This document shows positions 7,353-18,287 of a stretch of 64,000 nt of DNA, piece after piece. Within the stretch, counting starts at the first letter, position 1. Every line of letters starts with the position of its first letter. Source of the stretch: Nonomuraea jabiensis (GTDB taxonomy: Bacteria; Actinomycetota; Actinomycetes; Streptosporangiales; Streptosporangiaceae); NCBI RefSeq assembly GCF_014204795.1, contig NZ_JACHMB010000001.1, positions 10,180,501 to 10,244,500 on the forward strand, in the 5' to 3' direction. The translations under genes were made by a program, and so were the position numbers. The notes beneath the pieces are model-generated. The model did not search any database. It was not told the DNA's origin and saw only the letters and a list, made by a program, of their open reading frames with translations.

Positions 7353-10300
7353 ATGACGGAACCGAGCACTCGTCTCGCGCTGCTCTCTCCCGCGCGCCTG
7401 GCCGGCGTGCGCAGGCGGATCGGCGGCTACTCCGACAGGACCATCACCAGGGCGTGCGCCATCGGGCTGGCCTACTGGGCGACCGGCCAGAGCCCCGACG
7501 GTCTCGACCTCACCCCCGGCACCCTGTTCGCCGACGTCCTCGGATGGGCCGACAACGGCGGTGACGGGGTCGCCGGCTGGGAGGTCGGCGCGGACGGCCG
7601 GAGCATCACCGTCCCCGAGGGCGTCGCGCCGGCCGACGCGCAGCTCGCGCTGGACGACCTGGCCGACTTCCCGGACCGGCCCATCGGCACCATCGGCCCG
7701 TCCAGCGTGCCGGCCCGGCTCGCGGCCCTGGCCGAGTGGAACGACACCCGCGTGGACCGGGTCCGCCCGACCATCGTGGAGATGTTCCGCGAGCAGGCCC
7801 GGACCAGGCCGGACGCCGTCGCCATCGTGGACGGGCACCGGTCGCTGACCTACCGCGAGGCGGCCGAACTGTCCCACCAGCTGGCCCACCACCTGATCGA
7901 GCGCGGGCTCACCACCGAGCAGATCGTCGGCATCTCGCTGGGCCGCTCCGCCGAGATGGTGATCGGCCTGCTGGCCGTGCTCCAGGCGGGCGGCGCGTTC
8001 GTGCCGCTCGATCCGCAGTGGCCCGCCGCGCGCCGGGCGGTCGTCATCGAGGACGCCGGGGTCGTGGCGCAGCTCAACGACTCCGGCGAGCGCGCCGCGG
8101 GCGAGCCGGAGGCCGTGGCCGTCGACCTCGACGACTGGCGGTTCGGCACGTATCCCACCGAGGACACCGGGGTCGCCGTTCCCGGTCCCGCCCTGGCGTA
8201 CGTGATCTTCACGTCCGGTTCTACCGGGCGGCCCAAGGGCGCGATGATCCGGCACGAGGCGATCAGCGAGCGCCTGCTGTGGCAGTCCCGCGAGATCCTG
8301 GGCTTCGGCCACGACGACGCGTCGCTGTTCAAGGCGCCGCTGTCGTTCGACATCTCCATCAACGAGATCTTCCTGCCGCTGGTGTGCGGCGGCCGGCTGG
8401 TGGTCCTGCGGCCCGGCGGCGAGCGCGACCCGCACCACCTGCTGAGCGTGATCGCCGAGCAGCGCGTCACCTTCACGTACCTGGTCTCGTCCATGCTGGA
8501 CGTGCTGCTGGAGATCGCGGGCGACTCCGGGCGGCTGGACAGCCTGCGGCACGTGTGGTGCGGCGGCGAGGTGCTGACCCCGGAGCTGTACGAGCGCTTC
8601 CGCACCCGGCTCGACATCCCCATGTACCACGGCTACGGCCCCGCCGAGACGACGATCGGCGTCTCGCACGTCATCTACCGGGGCGCGGCCGAACGCCTGT
8701 CGACGTCGATCGGCAAGGCCAACCCCAACACCGAGCTGTACGTGCTGGACGAGGAGCTGCGCCCGGTCCCGGTCGGCGTCGGCGGCGAGCTGTACGTGGG
8801 CGGCTTCCTCCTGGGCCGCGGGTACGTCAACGCGCCCGGCCTGACGGCGTCCCGGTTCGTGGCGAACCCCTTCGCCACCGACGGGTCCCGGCTGTACCGG
8901 ACCGGCGACCTCGCGCGCTTCGCCCCCGACGGGTCGCTGGACTTCCTCGGCCGGGCCGACAACCAGATCAAGATCCGCGGCATGCGGCTGGAGATCGAGG
9001 ACGTCGAGGTCGGCCTCGCGGAGCATCCCCGGGTACGGCACACCTGCGTCGTCGCCAAGAAGAACGCGGCGGGCGGCACCTACCTGGTGGGGTACGTGAT
9101 CCCGGCGGCCGGGAGCGGTGACCTGCGGGCGGACGAGGTCAAGGCGTGGGCCACTGAGCACATGGTCGAGTACATGGTGCCCGCGCACGTCGTCGTGATG
9201 AAGGAGTTCCCGCTCACCGCCAACGGCAAGCTGGACCGGGCCGCGCTGCCGGAGCCGGCGATCGGGACGGGTGCGATCGTCGCCCCGGCCACCGAGAAGG
9301 AGCGCCTGGTGTGCGCGGCGGTGGCGTCGGTGCTGCGGCTGGACGAGGTCGGTGTCGACCAGAACTTCTTCAGGCTCGGCGGCGACAGCATTCTGGCGAT
9401 CTCGCTGCTGAGCGCGCTACGCGACGCGGGCCTCCACGTCACGGCGACGCAGATCTTCGCCTGCCGCAACGTGGGCGCGCTCGCGGCGGCGGCCACCCGC
9501 GACGACGTCTCCGCCGTGGACCGCGGGGACGTCGCGACCGGCCCCGTCACGGGAGTGCCCATCGTGCGGTGGCTCGGCGAGCACACGGACGCGATCGACG
9601 GCTTCGTGCAGTCCGTGGTGCTGAACACCCCGGCCCACCTGACCGCCGGCGCCCTCGGCGAGCTGCTCGACGCCCTGGTCAGGCGGCACGACATGCTGCG
9701 CGCCAGGCTGGTGCGCGGCGAGCGCTGGGGGTTCGACATCCCGGAGGCGGACCGGGCCGTCGCCGGGTGGGAGGAGAGCGACCGGCCGCTCGACGAGTGC
9801 GTCCGGCTCGCCACCGCCGCCCTGGACCCGGACGGCGGCGTGATGCTCCGTGCCGTCTGGCGGCGCGAGGCGCGGCAGCTGGTCCTGGTCGCCCATCACG
9901 TGGTGGTCGACGGCGTCTCCTGGCGGATCCTGATGGAGGACCTGGCCACGGGCTGGCGGCAGCTCACCTCGGGCACGCCGATCGAGCTGCCGCCGGTGGG
10001 CACGTCGTTCCGGCGCTGGACGCAGCTGCTGGAGCTCGCGGCGTTCGACGCGGACCGCGACTACTTCCAGCGGCCCCTGCCGGGAGAGGACGGGCCGCTG
10101 GGCCGGCGCCCGCTGTCCGCGTCCGACACCGTCGCGGCCGAGCGGACCCGGGTCGTCCCGGTCGGCCCCGAGGTCACCGCCGCGCTGCTGGGCGAGATCC
10201 CGGCGAGGTTCCACGCGGGCGTCAACGACGTGCTGCTGACCGCGCTCGCCGTCGCCCTCGCCCGGTGGCGCCGCGACCTCGGGCAGGACCAGACGTACGC

Positions 10301-13300
10301 GCACATCGAACTCGAGGGCCACGGCCGCGAGGGACGGTTCGTGGCGGAGGCCGCCGGCTACGAGCCGGACCTGTCGCGGACCGTGGGCTGGTTCACCACC
10401 CTGTTCCCGGTGACCGTGGACCCCGGCGCGACGGCCGATTTCACCGCCCCCGGCTACCTGTCCGCGGCGCTGAAGGCGGTCAAGGAGGACCTCGCGCGGG
10501 TCCCGAGCAACGGCGTCTCGTACGGCGCCCTGCGGTACCTGGCCGGCGCCGGGTTCGCCGCGCCCGCCCCCCAGGTGCTGTTCAACTACCTGGGCCGCTA
10601 CGACGCGGGCGCGTCCGGGGACTGGCGGCTCGCGGGCGCCACGGGGCAGCTGGGCGAGAGGCGCGACCCGGGGATGCGGCTACCGCGCGCCCTGGAGTTC
10701 AACGCCATCGCCGAGCCCGGCGCGAGCGGCGAGTACGAGCTGCTCACCACCATCTCCTGGCCGGACGGGATGTTCGCCGAGGAGGACATCGCGACGATCG
10801 GCGAGTACTTCCGGGCGGCGCTGACCGGGCTGGCCGCGCTCGACCAGGGCGGCCACTCCCCCAGCGACTTCGCCGCGGTGTCCCTCACGCAGGCCGACGT
10901 CGACGCCCTGGACGGCCCGGCGCTGCGGGACATCCTGCCGCTGACCCCGTTGCAGGAGGGCCTGTACTTCCACTCCGTCTTCGACGACGACTCGGCGGGC
11001 AGCTACGTCGAGCAGCAGATCATGACGCTGGACGGTGACGTGGACGCCGACCGGCTCGCGGCGGCGGCCACCCGGCTGTTCGAGCTGTTCCCGAACCTGG
11101 CCGCGCGCTTCGTGGCCCTCGCCGACGGCCGCGTGGTCTCGGTGCTGGAGAGCGGGGTGACGGCGCCGTTCACCACGCTGGAGCGTCCCGGCATCACCGA
11201 GGACGAGCTCCGCGACCTCGCCGAACGCGACCGCCGCGCCGGGTTCGACCTGGCCACCGGCCCGCTGATGCGCTTCACCCTCATCCGCACGGGCCCCGGT
11301 GCGAACGTGCTGGTGCAGACCGTGCACCACATCATCGCCGACGGCTGGTCGGTGCCCCCGATGCTGCGCGCGCTGCTGGCCGAGTATCACGCGCCGTGGA
11401 CCGCGTACCCGCAGGGCGGCTTCGCCGACCACGTGCGGGCGCTGGCCGCGCGCGACGACGGCGAGAGCGACCGGGTGTGGCGCGATCAGCTCGCCGGCCT
11501 GCCCGGCCCCTCGCTGGTCGCCGAGGGGCACACCCCGTCCGGCCGGTTCGCCGAGACCTCGATGGAGCCGGACGACGACGTCGACGCGGCCGCCCGGGCG
11601 GCGGGCGTGCCGCTGAGCGTCGCGGTGCACGGCGCGTGGGCGGTGACGCTGGGCGGCATCCTGCCGGGCAGGGACCCCGGAAAGGATGTGGTGTTCGGCT
11701 CCACGGTGTCCGGGCGCGACGCGGACGTGCCGGGCATCGAGGACATGGTGGGGCTGCTCATCAACACGATCCCCGTACGCGTCCGCTGGGACGGCGCCAC
11801 CACGGCGCGCGAGCTGCTCGCCTCGGTGCGGGAGCACCAGAGCGCGGTGCTGCCGCACCAGCACGTCTCCCTGACCAGGATCGGCCGCCAGGCCGGTGGC
11901 GGCCCGCTGTTCGACACCCTGGTGGTGTTCGACGTCGCGGCCGACGTGGACGCTCTGCGCGGGCCGGGCGACGAGTTCGTCATCACCGGCATCGTGAACG
12001 AGGGGGCCCCGCACTACCCGCTGACGCTGGTGGTGGAGCGCGCCCGCGACGGCCGTCCCCGGTTCAACCTGATCTACGACCGCGAGCTGCTGCGGGAGAC
12101 GCGCGCCCGGGCGATCCTGCGCGCGTTCACCCGGGCGCTGACCGGCCTGCTCACCCGGCCGGACGGCCCGGTGCCGGACGGCCTCGGGCGGCTCGCCCGG
12201 CCGGACGGCCTGGCGGCCGACGGCTCCGGGCGGCCCGCGCGGACCGCCCCGGCGACCTTGGGCGGGCTGTTCGACGCCGCCGCCGGGCGCGACCCGGCCG
12301 CCACCGCCGTCACCCAGTGCGGCCTCGACGGCGGCACCCGGTCGCTGACCTACGGCGAGCTGGCGCGGGCGAAGGACGAGCTGGCCGCGGCGCTGCGCGC
12401 GGCCGGGGTCGGGCCGGGCAAGCGGGTCGCCGTCGCCGTCCCGCGCTCCGTCGAGCAGGTCGTCGCCCTGGTCGCGATCGTCAGCGCGGGCGGCGCGTAC
12501 GTGCCGCTGGATCTGGCCTACCCGGACGAACGGCTGGAGTACGTCCTCGCCGACGCCGCCCCGCAGGTCGTGCTCGTGGACCGCGACCAGCGGGACCGCT
12601 TCGCGGAGCCGGCCGCCAGGGTGGGCGCCCGCGTGCTCGTCCAGGGGGACGAGCTGCCGCTGGACACCACCGCGCCCGAGGTGAGCCCGGACGATCCGGC
12701 GTACGTGATCTACACGTCAGGTTCGACCGGCAGGCCCAAGGGGGTCGTCGTCCCGCACTCCAGCGTGGTGGCGCTGCTCGCGAACACCCGGCCCGGCATG
12801 GACTTCGGCCCGGACGACGTGTGGGTGCAGTTCCACTCCTACTCCTTCGACTTCGCGGTGTGGGAGCTGTGGGGCGCGCTGGCGCACGGCGGCGAGCTGC
12901 TGGTGCCGGAGTACGGGCTGACCCGCTCCCCGGTCGACTTCCACCGGCTGGTCCGCGAGCGCGGAGTGACCGTGCTCAACCAGACCCCGTCGGCGTTCTA
13001 CCAGTTCATGGAGGCCGACCGGCACTCCGGCGAGCCGGTCACCGCGCTGCGCCGGATCATCTTCGGCGGCGAGGCGCTGGACCTCGGGCGGCTGCGCGGC
13101 TGGGTCGAGCGGCACGGCACGCGCTCGCCCGAGCTGGTCAACATGTACGGCATCACCGAGACCACCGTCCACGTCACGCACCGGGTGCTGACCGACGAGG
13201 ACTTCGCGGCCGGCGACGCCAGCCCGATCGGCGGCCCGATCCCCGGCCTGGTCACCTACCTGCTCGACGACCGGCTCCGGCCGGTGCCGCCGGGCCGGGT

Positions 13301-16300
13301 GGGCGCCATCTACGTCGCCGGCGACCAGGTGTCGCTCGGCTACCTGGGCAGGCCGGGGCTCACCGCGAGCCGGTTCGTGGCCGACCCGTTCGCGGGCGAC
13401 GGCTCCCGCATGTACCACACGGGCGACCTCGCCCGCCGCACGCTCGACGGCGAGCTGGAGTTCGCCGGGCGCGCCGACGACCAGGTGCAGCTCAAGGGGT
13501 TCCGCATCGAGCTCGGCGAGGTGGAGTCCGCGATCAGGGAGCTCGACGGCGTGGTCGACGTGGCCGTCACCGTGTCCGGAAGTGGCGATCATCTGGTCGC
13601 GCACGTCGTGGGCAAGGTGCCCGGCGACGTCACCGGCCTGCTGTCGGCGAAGCTGCCCGCGTACATGGTGCCGCGCCGGGTGCTGCGGGTCGAGGCGCTG
13701 CCGCTGACCGTCAACGGCAAGCTGGACCGCAAGGCCCTGAGCGAGCACGCCGCGCGGGACGACGCCGCGGTGCCCGTGGTCGATTCCGGGCACACCGAGC
13801 GGGACGACACCCTGATGCTCGCCGCGCTGGTCGGCGTCTTCGCCGACGCGCTGCCCGGCTGCGAGGTGGACGCCGACACCGACTTCTTCAGGGCCGGAGG
13901 CGACAGCATCGTCATCATCACCGTGGTCAACCGGGCCAGGGCGCTCGGCCTGCGGATCACCCCACGGGACGTGTTCCTGCTCAGAACGCCGCGCGCGCTC
14001 GCCGGACACCTGGGTACGCCGCAGGCCGCCGAACCCCTGCCCGCAGCCCCGCAGGACGGCCCGCTGACGCCGACGCCGATCATCCTGCGCCAGCGGGAGC
14101 TGGGCGGCTCGCTCGCCCGGTTCGCCCAGGCCAGGACGCTGGTGGCGCCCGAGGGGACCAGGTTCGCCGACGCCGAACGCGCCGCCGGCGCCGTCGTGGC
14201 CGCGCACCCCGCCCTCCGGCTGCGGCTGCGCGTCGAGCACGGGGTGTGGTCGCTGCGCACCGAGCCCGCCCGCGAGGTCACCGTCACCCGCACGGACGCG
14301 ACCGACGCGGCGGCCGTCGCGAACGAGGCCGCCGGACGGCTCGACCCCGAGGCCGGGGAGATGATCGCGTTCTCGTGGCTGGCGCCGAGCCGGACCCTCG
14401 TGGTCACCGCGCACCACCTCGCCGTCGACTCGGTGTCGTGGCTGATCCTGCTGGACGACCTGGCCACCGCCATGCGCGGGGCGGCCCTGACACCGCCGGC
14501 CACGTCCTACGCCGAGTACGCCGACGCGCTGGCGGCGGGGTCCGCCCGGGCGATCGGCGACCTCGGGCACTGGGTCACCACGCTCGCAGCGCCCCCGCTG
14601 CTGCCCGTGGTCGAGCGGCCGCGCGAGACCACGGTGGAGATCGCGCCCGAGGTGACCGCCCGCGTGACGCGTACCGCGCCCGCCACGCTCGGCGTCGGCG
14701 TCACCGAGCTGCTGTGCGGGGCGCTGCGGGCCGCGCTGACGCACGTCCAGCCCTCGCCGGCCGACCTCGCGATCGAGCTGGAGCGGCACGGCCGGGTCCC
14801 GGCGCTCGAACACCACGACTACACCCGCACGGTCGGCTGGTTCACCTCCATCGCCCCCGTACGGCTCACCGCGCACACCGACCCCGTCGCGGCGGCGCGC
14901 GAGCTCGCCGAACGCCAGCCGGACGAGCGCCGGCACGTCGCCTACGGCCAGCTCAGGTACCTCAACCCGCAGACCGCGCCGCTGCTGAGCGCGCGCCCGC
15001 AGGTGCTGTTCAACTACCTCGGCCGGGGCAGCGAGTCCCAGGCGCTCCACATCACCGGCGGCGACCCCGGCAGCCCGTACGCGGTCGAGGTCAACACGTG
15101 GATCGACGCGTCCACCGGAAGCCTGCGCGCGACCTTCACCCTCGCCGAAGGCGTCCCCGACGAGCTCACCGAGCACTGGCGGCGCGCGCTGGAGCGGATC
15201 GCCGACGCCGCCGCGACGGCCGAGTGGACGGCGCCGGTCACCCCGCTCCAGAAGGGCCTGTTCTTCCAGGCCCAGCTGGCCGGCCCGGCCGGGCACTACG
15301 TCGCCCAGAACTACTTCACCTTCGACCGGCGGCTGGACACCGGCGCCCTGGCCGAGGCGATGGCGTACGTGATCGCGCGGCACCCGGTCGTGGGCGCCGG
15401 CTTCACCACCGACGCCGCCGGCGACCCGGTCCAGGTCCTCGCGGCGGGCCGCCGGGTCGACGTCCGCACGGTCACCGTGTCCACGGACGCCGAGGTCGAG
15501 GCCCTGCGCGCCCGCGACCGCGACACGGGCTTCGACCCGGGCGAGCCGCCGCTGATCCGGCTGACCGTGGTGCGCCTGCCCGGCGACCGCGACGGCCTGC
15601 TGCTGAGCTACCACCTGCTGCTGTGGGACGGCTGGTCGCGCGAGATCGTGCTGCGGGACCTGTTCGACGCCTATCAGGCCGTCCTCGCCGGAGAGCCACT
15701 CACTCCCGTCCCGGCCACGCCGAGCTTCGCGGACCACGCCCGGGCGCTCGCCTCCAGGGACCCCTCGGCGTCGGAACGCTTCTGGGCCGAGCACCTGACC
15801 GGACTCCCGGGCCCGACGCTGCTCGCCGGACCGTCGCCGTCGTTGCCGGACGAGCTGCCGGGCGCCATCGTGCGCACGCTCTCCCCCGAGCAGTCGGACC
15901 TGCTGCGCGAAGCGGCCAGGACCCACGGTGTCACGCTGAACTCGGTGCTGACCGGCGCGTTCGGCCTGCTGCTGGGCGCGCACACGGGCCGCGGCGACGC
16001 CGTGTTCGGCGTGACCGTCTCCGGCCGGGAGGGCGAGGGCCTGTCCGGCATGGTCGGCGTGCTGCTCAACACCGTGCCCATGTGGACGCGGGCCCGGCCG
16101 CACGACACGGTGCGGGAGTACCTGTCCGCGGTGCAGGCGGCCAGGGTCGCGGCGATGGAGCACGAGCACCTGGGGCTCGGCGACATCCAGCGGGCCGGCG
16201 GGCACGACACGCTGTTCGACAACCTGTTCGTGCTCCAGAACTTCCTCGACCTGGACGCGCTCGCCGCGATGAACGCCCGGCACGGCATCACCGAGGTGCG

Positions 16301-18287
16301 CGCCGAGGACTCCACGCACTACCCGTTCACCTGGGTCGTCACGCCCGGCGACCGGCTCACGATCAAGCTGGAGCACCGCGACGACGACGCCGGGCGCGCC
16401 CGCCGTCTCCTCGACGACTACGTGCGCGTGCTGGAGGAGCTGGCCCGCTCGACCGGGCCGGTGGGCGCGCTGCGCGGTCTGGGGTCGGAGCCCGAGCCGG
16501 CCGTACGTACGGACGTCGGCACGGACACCGTCGTTGACCGGTTCGACCAGGCGGCGGACGCGAACCCACAGCGGGTGGCGCTCGTCGCCCACGGCCGGAC
16601 CATGACGTTCGCCCAGCTCAGGGACCGCAGCCGCGAGGTGGCGGGGGTGCTCGCGCGGCGCGGCATCGGCCCCGAGAAGACCGTGGGCCTGGCGATCCCG
16701 CGCTCCCTCGACTCGATCGTGGCGCTGTTCGCCGTGCTGCGCGCCGGCGCCGCGTACGTGCCGCTGGAGCTGGACCACCCGGACGAGCGGATCGCCGCGA
16801 TCGTCGCGGACGCCCGCCCGGACGTGATCCTCACCGTGAGCGCGGTCGCCCCCCGGCTGAGCGGCGACCTGATCGAGCTGGACCGCCCCCTGCCGGAGGC
16901 CGAGCCGTTCACCACGTTCGCGCCGGACGACCCGGACCGCCTGCGGCACCCGGCCTACACCATCTACACCTCCGGATCGACCGGGAAGCCCAAGGGCGTG
17001 GTGACCGAGTACGCCGGGCTGACCAACATGCTGATCAACCACCAGCGCCGGATCTTCGAACCGGTGCTGGCGCGGCACGCCCACCGCGTCTTCCGGATCG
17101 CGCACACCGTGTCGTTCGCGTTCGACATGTCGTGGGAGGAGCTCCTGTGGCTCGCCGACGGCCACGAGGTGCACATCTGCGACGAGGAGCTGCGGCGCGA
17201 CGCGCCCCGTCTGGTCGAGTACTGCCTGGAGCACGGGATCGACGTCATCAACGTGACCCCCACCTACGCGCAGCAACTGGTGGCCGAAGGGCTGCTCGAC
17301 GATCCCGCGCGGCGGCCCGCGCTGGTGCTGCTGGGCGGCGAGGCGGTCACCCCGGCGCTGTGGCGCCAGCTCGCCGAGACCGAGGGGACGGTCGGCTACA
17401 ACCTGTACGGGCCCACCGAGTACACCATCAACACCCTCGGCGTCGGCACCTTCGAGTGCCAGGACCCGGTGGTCGGCGTGGCGATCGACAACACCGACGT
17501 GTACGTGCTGGATCCCTGGCTGCGGCCGGTGCCGGACGGCGTGCCCGGCGAGCTGTACGTCTCGGGCATCGGCATCGCGCGCGGCTACCTCGGCCAGCCG
17601 GCCCAGACCGCGCACCGGTTCGTCGCCTGTCCGTTCGGCGAGCCCGGCGAGCGCATGTACCGCACCGGGGACCTCGTGGTCCGGCGGCCCGACGGGAACC
17701 TGGCGTACCTGGGCCGCACCGACCAGCAGGTCAAGATCCGCGGGCATCGGGTCGAGCCGGGCGAGGTCGAGGCCGCGTTCGAGGCGCATCCGGCGGTGCG
17801 GTTCGCCGCCGCGGTCGCCCAGCCGGACCCGCAGGTCGACGGCGCGTACCGGCTGGCCGCCTACCTCGTGCTGGACGGCTCCGACCTCGCGAGCGTCGCC
17901 ACCGAGGTGGGCGCCGGGCTGCCGGACTTCCTGCGCCCCACGCACTACGCCCAGGTCGACGCCATCCCGCTGACCGTGAACGGGAAGGCCGACGCCAGGG
18001 CGCTGCCGGAGGCCAGGCCGTTGGGCGCGCTGACCAGGGCGCGCGAACGTGGCCCGGCGACCGGGACCGAGACCGTGGTGTGCGAGTTCTTCGCCGAGGC
18101 GCTGGACCTGGACGACGACGAGGTGAGCGCGGTGAGCGACTTCCTGTCCCTCGGCGGGCACTCCATGCTGGCGGTGCGGCTGATCGGGCTGCTCCGCCGC
18201 GAGTACGGTCCCGTGATCACCGTTCGTGACCTGTTCGCCCTGCGGACCCCCGAAGCGATCGCCCGGCACCTCGATGACCGCTCCTGA
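7353..18287 (+). CDS. cchH: Trimodular siderophore NRPS, coelichelin synthetase type (CchH-like)
   Basis: 3644 aa, order A-PCP-E-C-A-PCP-E-C-A-PCP, no thioesterase, the same layout as CchH. Approximate landmarks: A1 core YVIFTSGSTGRPKG at 283, PCP1 LGGDS at 675, E1 HHVVVDG at 848, C1 HHIIADG at 1325, A2 core at 1784, PCP2 GGDS at 2183, E2 HHLAVDS at 2354, C2 YHLLLWDG at 2753, A3 core at 3202, PCP3 LGGHS at 3600. Residues 1-130 resemble the tail of a condensation domain. Specificity codes aligned by eye to GrsA: A1 DINYWGGIGK (formyl-hydroxyornithine), A2 DFWNIGMVHK (Thr), A3 DMENLGLINK (hydroxyornithine). The epimerases predict D residues 1 and 2. Coelichelin needs iterative use of one module to give four residues. 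Product identity is inference. Confidence 0.95.
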   Translation: MTEPSTRLALLSPARLAGVRRRIGGYSDRTITRACAIGLAYWATGQSPDGLDLTPGTLFADVLGWADNGGDGVAGWEVGADGRSITVPEGVAPADAQLALDDLADFPDRPIGTIGPSSVPARLAALAEWNDTRVDRVRPTIVEMFREQARTRPDAVAIVDGHRSLTYREAAELSHQLAHHLIERGLTTEQIVGISLGRSAEMVIGLLAVLQAGGAFVPLDPQWPAARRAVVIEDAGVVAQLNDSGERAAGEPEAVAVDLDDWRFGTYPTEDTGVAVPGPALAYVIFTSGSTGRPKGAMIRHEAISERLLWQSREILGFGHDDASLFKAPLSFDISINEIFLPLVCGGRLVVLRPGGERDPHHLLSVIAEQRVTFTYLVSSMLDVLLEIAGDSGRLDSLRHVWCGGEVLTPELYERFRTRLDIPMYHGYGPAETTIGVSHVIYRGAAERLSTSIGKANPNTELYVLDEELRPVPVGVGGELYVGGFLLGRGYVNAPGLTASRFVANPFATDGSRLYRTGDLARFAPDGSLDFLGRADNQIKIRGMRLEIEDVEVGLAEHPRVRHTCVVAKKNAAGGTYLVGYVIPAAGSGDLRADEVKAWATEHMVEYMVPAHVVVMKEFPLTANGKLDRAALPEPAIGTGAIVAPATEKERLVCAAVASVLRLDEVGVDQNFFRLGGDSILAISLLSALRDAGLHVTATQIFACRNVGALAAAATRDDVSAVDRGDVATGPVTGVPIVRWLGEHTDAIDGFVQSVVLNTPAHLTAGALGELLDALVRRHDMLRARLVRGERWGFDIPEADRAVAGWEESDRPLDECVRLATAALDPDGGVMLRAVWRREARQLVLVAHHVVVDGVSWRILMEDLATGWRQLTSGTPIELPPVGTSFRRWTQLLELAAFDADRDYFQRPLPGEDGPLGRRPLSASDTVAAERTRVVPVGPEVTAALLGEIPARFHAGVNDVLLTALAVALARWRRDLGQDQTYAHIELEGHGREGRFVAEAAGYEPDLSRTVGWFTTLFPVTVDPGATADFTAPGYLSAALKAVKEDLARVPSNGVSYGALRYLAGAGFAAPAPQVLFNYLGRYDAGASGDWRLAGATGQLGERRDPGMRLPRALEFNAIAEPGASGEYELLTTISWPDGMFAEEDIATIGEYFRAALTGLAALDQGGHSPSDFAAVSLTQADVDALDGPALRDILPLTPLQEGLYFHSVFDDDSAGSYVEQQIMTLDGDVDADRLAAAATRLFELFPNLAARFVALADGRVVSVLESGVTAPFTTLERPGITEDELRDLAERDRRAGFDLATGPLMRFTLIRTGPGANVLVQTVHHIIADGWSVPPMLRALLAEYHAPWTAYPQGGFADHVRALAARDDGESDRVWRDQLAGLPGPSLVAEGHTPSGRFAETSMEPDDDVDAAARAAGVPLSVAVHGAWAVTLGGILPGRDPGKDVVFGSTVSGRDADVPGIEDMVGLLINTIPVRVRWDGATTARELLASVREHQSAVLPHQHVSLTRIGRQAGGGPLFDTLVVFDVAADVDALRGPGDEFVITGIVNEGAPHYPLTLVVERARDGRPRFNLIYDRELLRETRARAILRAFTRALTGLLTRPDGPVPDGLGRLARPDGLAADGSGRPARTAPATLGGLFDAAAGRDPAATAVTQCGLDGGTRSLTYGELARAKDELAAALRAAGVGPGKRVAVAVPRSVEQVVALVAIVSAGGAYVPLDLAYPDERLEYVLADAAPQVVLVDRDQRDRFAEPAARVGARVLVQGDELPLDTTAPEVSPDDPAYVIYTSGSTGRPKGVVVPHSSVVALLANTRPGMDFGPDDVWVQFHSYSFDFAVWELWGALAHGGELLVPEYGLTRSPVDFHRLVRERGVTVLNQTPSAFYQFMEADRHSGEPVTALRRIIFGGEALDLGRLRGWVERHGTRSPELVNMYGITETTVHVTHRVLTDEDFAAGDASPIGGPIPGLVTYLLDDRLRPVPPGRVGAIYVAGDQVSLGYLGRPGLTASRFVADPFAGDGSRMYHTGDLARRTLDGELEFAGRADDQVQLKGFRIELGEVESAIRELDGVVDVAVTVSGSGDHLVAHVVGKVPGDVTGLLSAKLPAYMVPRRVLRVEALPLTVNGKLDRKALSEHAARDDAAVPVVDSGHTERDDTLMLAALVGVFADALPGCEVDADTDFFRAGGDSIVIITVVNRARALGLRITPRDVFLLRTPRALAGHLGTPQAAEPLPAAPQDGPLTPTPIILRQRELGGSLARFAQARTLVAPEGTRFADAERAAGAVVAAHPALRLRLRVEHGVWSLRTEPAREVTVTRTDATDAAAVANEAAGRLDPEAGEMIAFSWLAPSRTLVVTAHHLAVDSVSWLILLDDLATAMRGAALTPPATSYAEYADALAAGSARAIGDLGHWVTTLAAPPLLPVVERPRETTVEIAPEVTARVTRTAPATLGVGVTELLCGALRAALTHVQPSPADLAIELERHGRVPALEHHDYTRTVGWFTSIAPVRLTAHTDPVAAARELAERQPDERRHVAYGQLRYLNPQTAPLLSARPQVLFNYLGRGSESQALHITGGDPGSPYAVEVNTWIDASTGSLRATFTLAEGVPDELTEHWRRALERIADAAATAEWTAPVTPLQKGLFFQAQLAGPAGHYVAQNYFTFDRRLDTGALAEAMAYVIARHPVVGAGFTTDAAGDPVQVLAAGRRVDVRTVTVSTDAEVEALRARDRDTGFDPGEPPLIRLTVVRLPGDRDGLLLSYHLLLWDGWSREIVLRDLFDAYQAVLAGEPLTPVPATPSFADHARALASRDPSASERFWAEHLTGLPGPTLLAGPSPSLPDELPGAIVRTLSPEQSDLLREAARTHGVTLNSVLTGAFGLLLGAHTGRGDAVFGVTVSGREGEGLSGMVGVLLNTVPMWTRARPHDTVREYLSAVQAARVAAMEHEHLGLGDIQRAGGHDTLFDNLFVLQNFLDLDALAAMNARHGITEVRAEDSTHYPFTWVVTPGDRLTIKLEHRDDDAGRARRLLDDYVRVLEELARSTGPVGALRGLGSEPEPAVRTDVGTDTVVDRFDQAADANPQRVALVAHGRTMTFAQLRDRSREVAGVLARRGIGPEKTVGLAIPRSLDSIVALFAVLRAGAAYVPLELDHPDERIAAIVADARPDVILTVSAVAPRLSGDLIELDRPLPEAEPFTTFAPDDPDRLRHPAYTIYTSGSTGKPKGVVTEYAGLTNMLINHQRRIFEPVLARHAHRVFRIAHTVSFAFDMSWEELLWLADGHEVHICDEELRRDAPRLVEYCLEHGIDVINVTPTYAQQLVAEGLLDDPARRPALVLLGGEAVTPALWRQLAETEGTVGYNLYGPTEYTINTLGVGTFECQDPVVGVAIDNTDVYVLDPWLRPVPDGVPGELYVSGIGIARGYLGQPAQTAHRFVACPFGEPGERMYRTGDLVVRRPDGNLAYLGRTDQQVKIRGHRVEPGEVEAAFEAHPAVRFAAAVAQPDPQVDGAYRLAAYLVLDGSDLASVATEVGAGLPDFLRPTHYAQVDAIPLTVNGKADARALPEARPLGALTRARERGPATGTETVVCEFFAEALDLDDDEVSAVSDFLSLGGHSMLAVRLIGLLRREYGPVITVRDLFALRTPEAIARHLDDRS

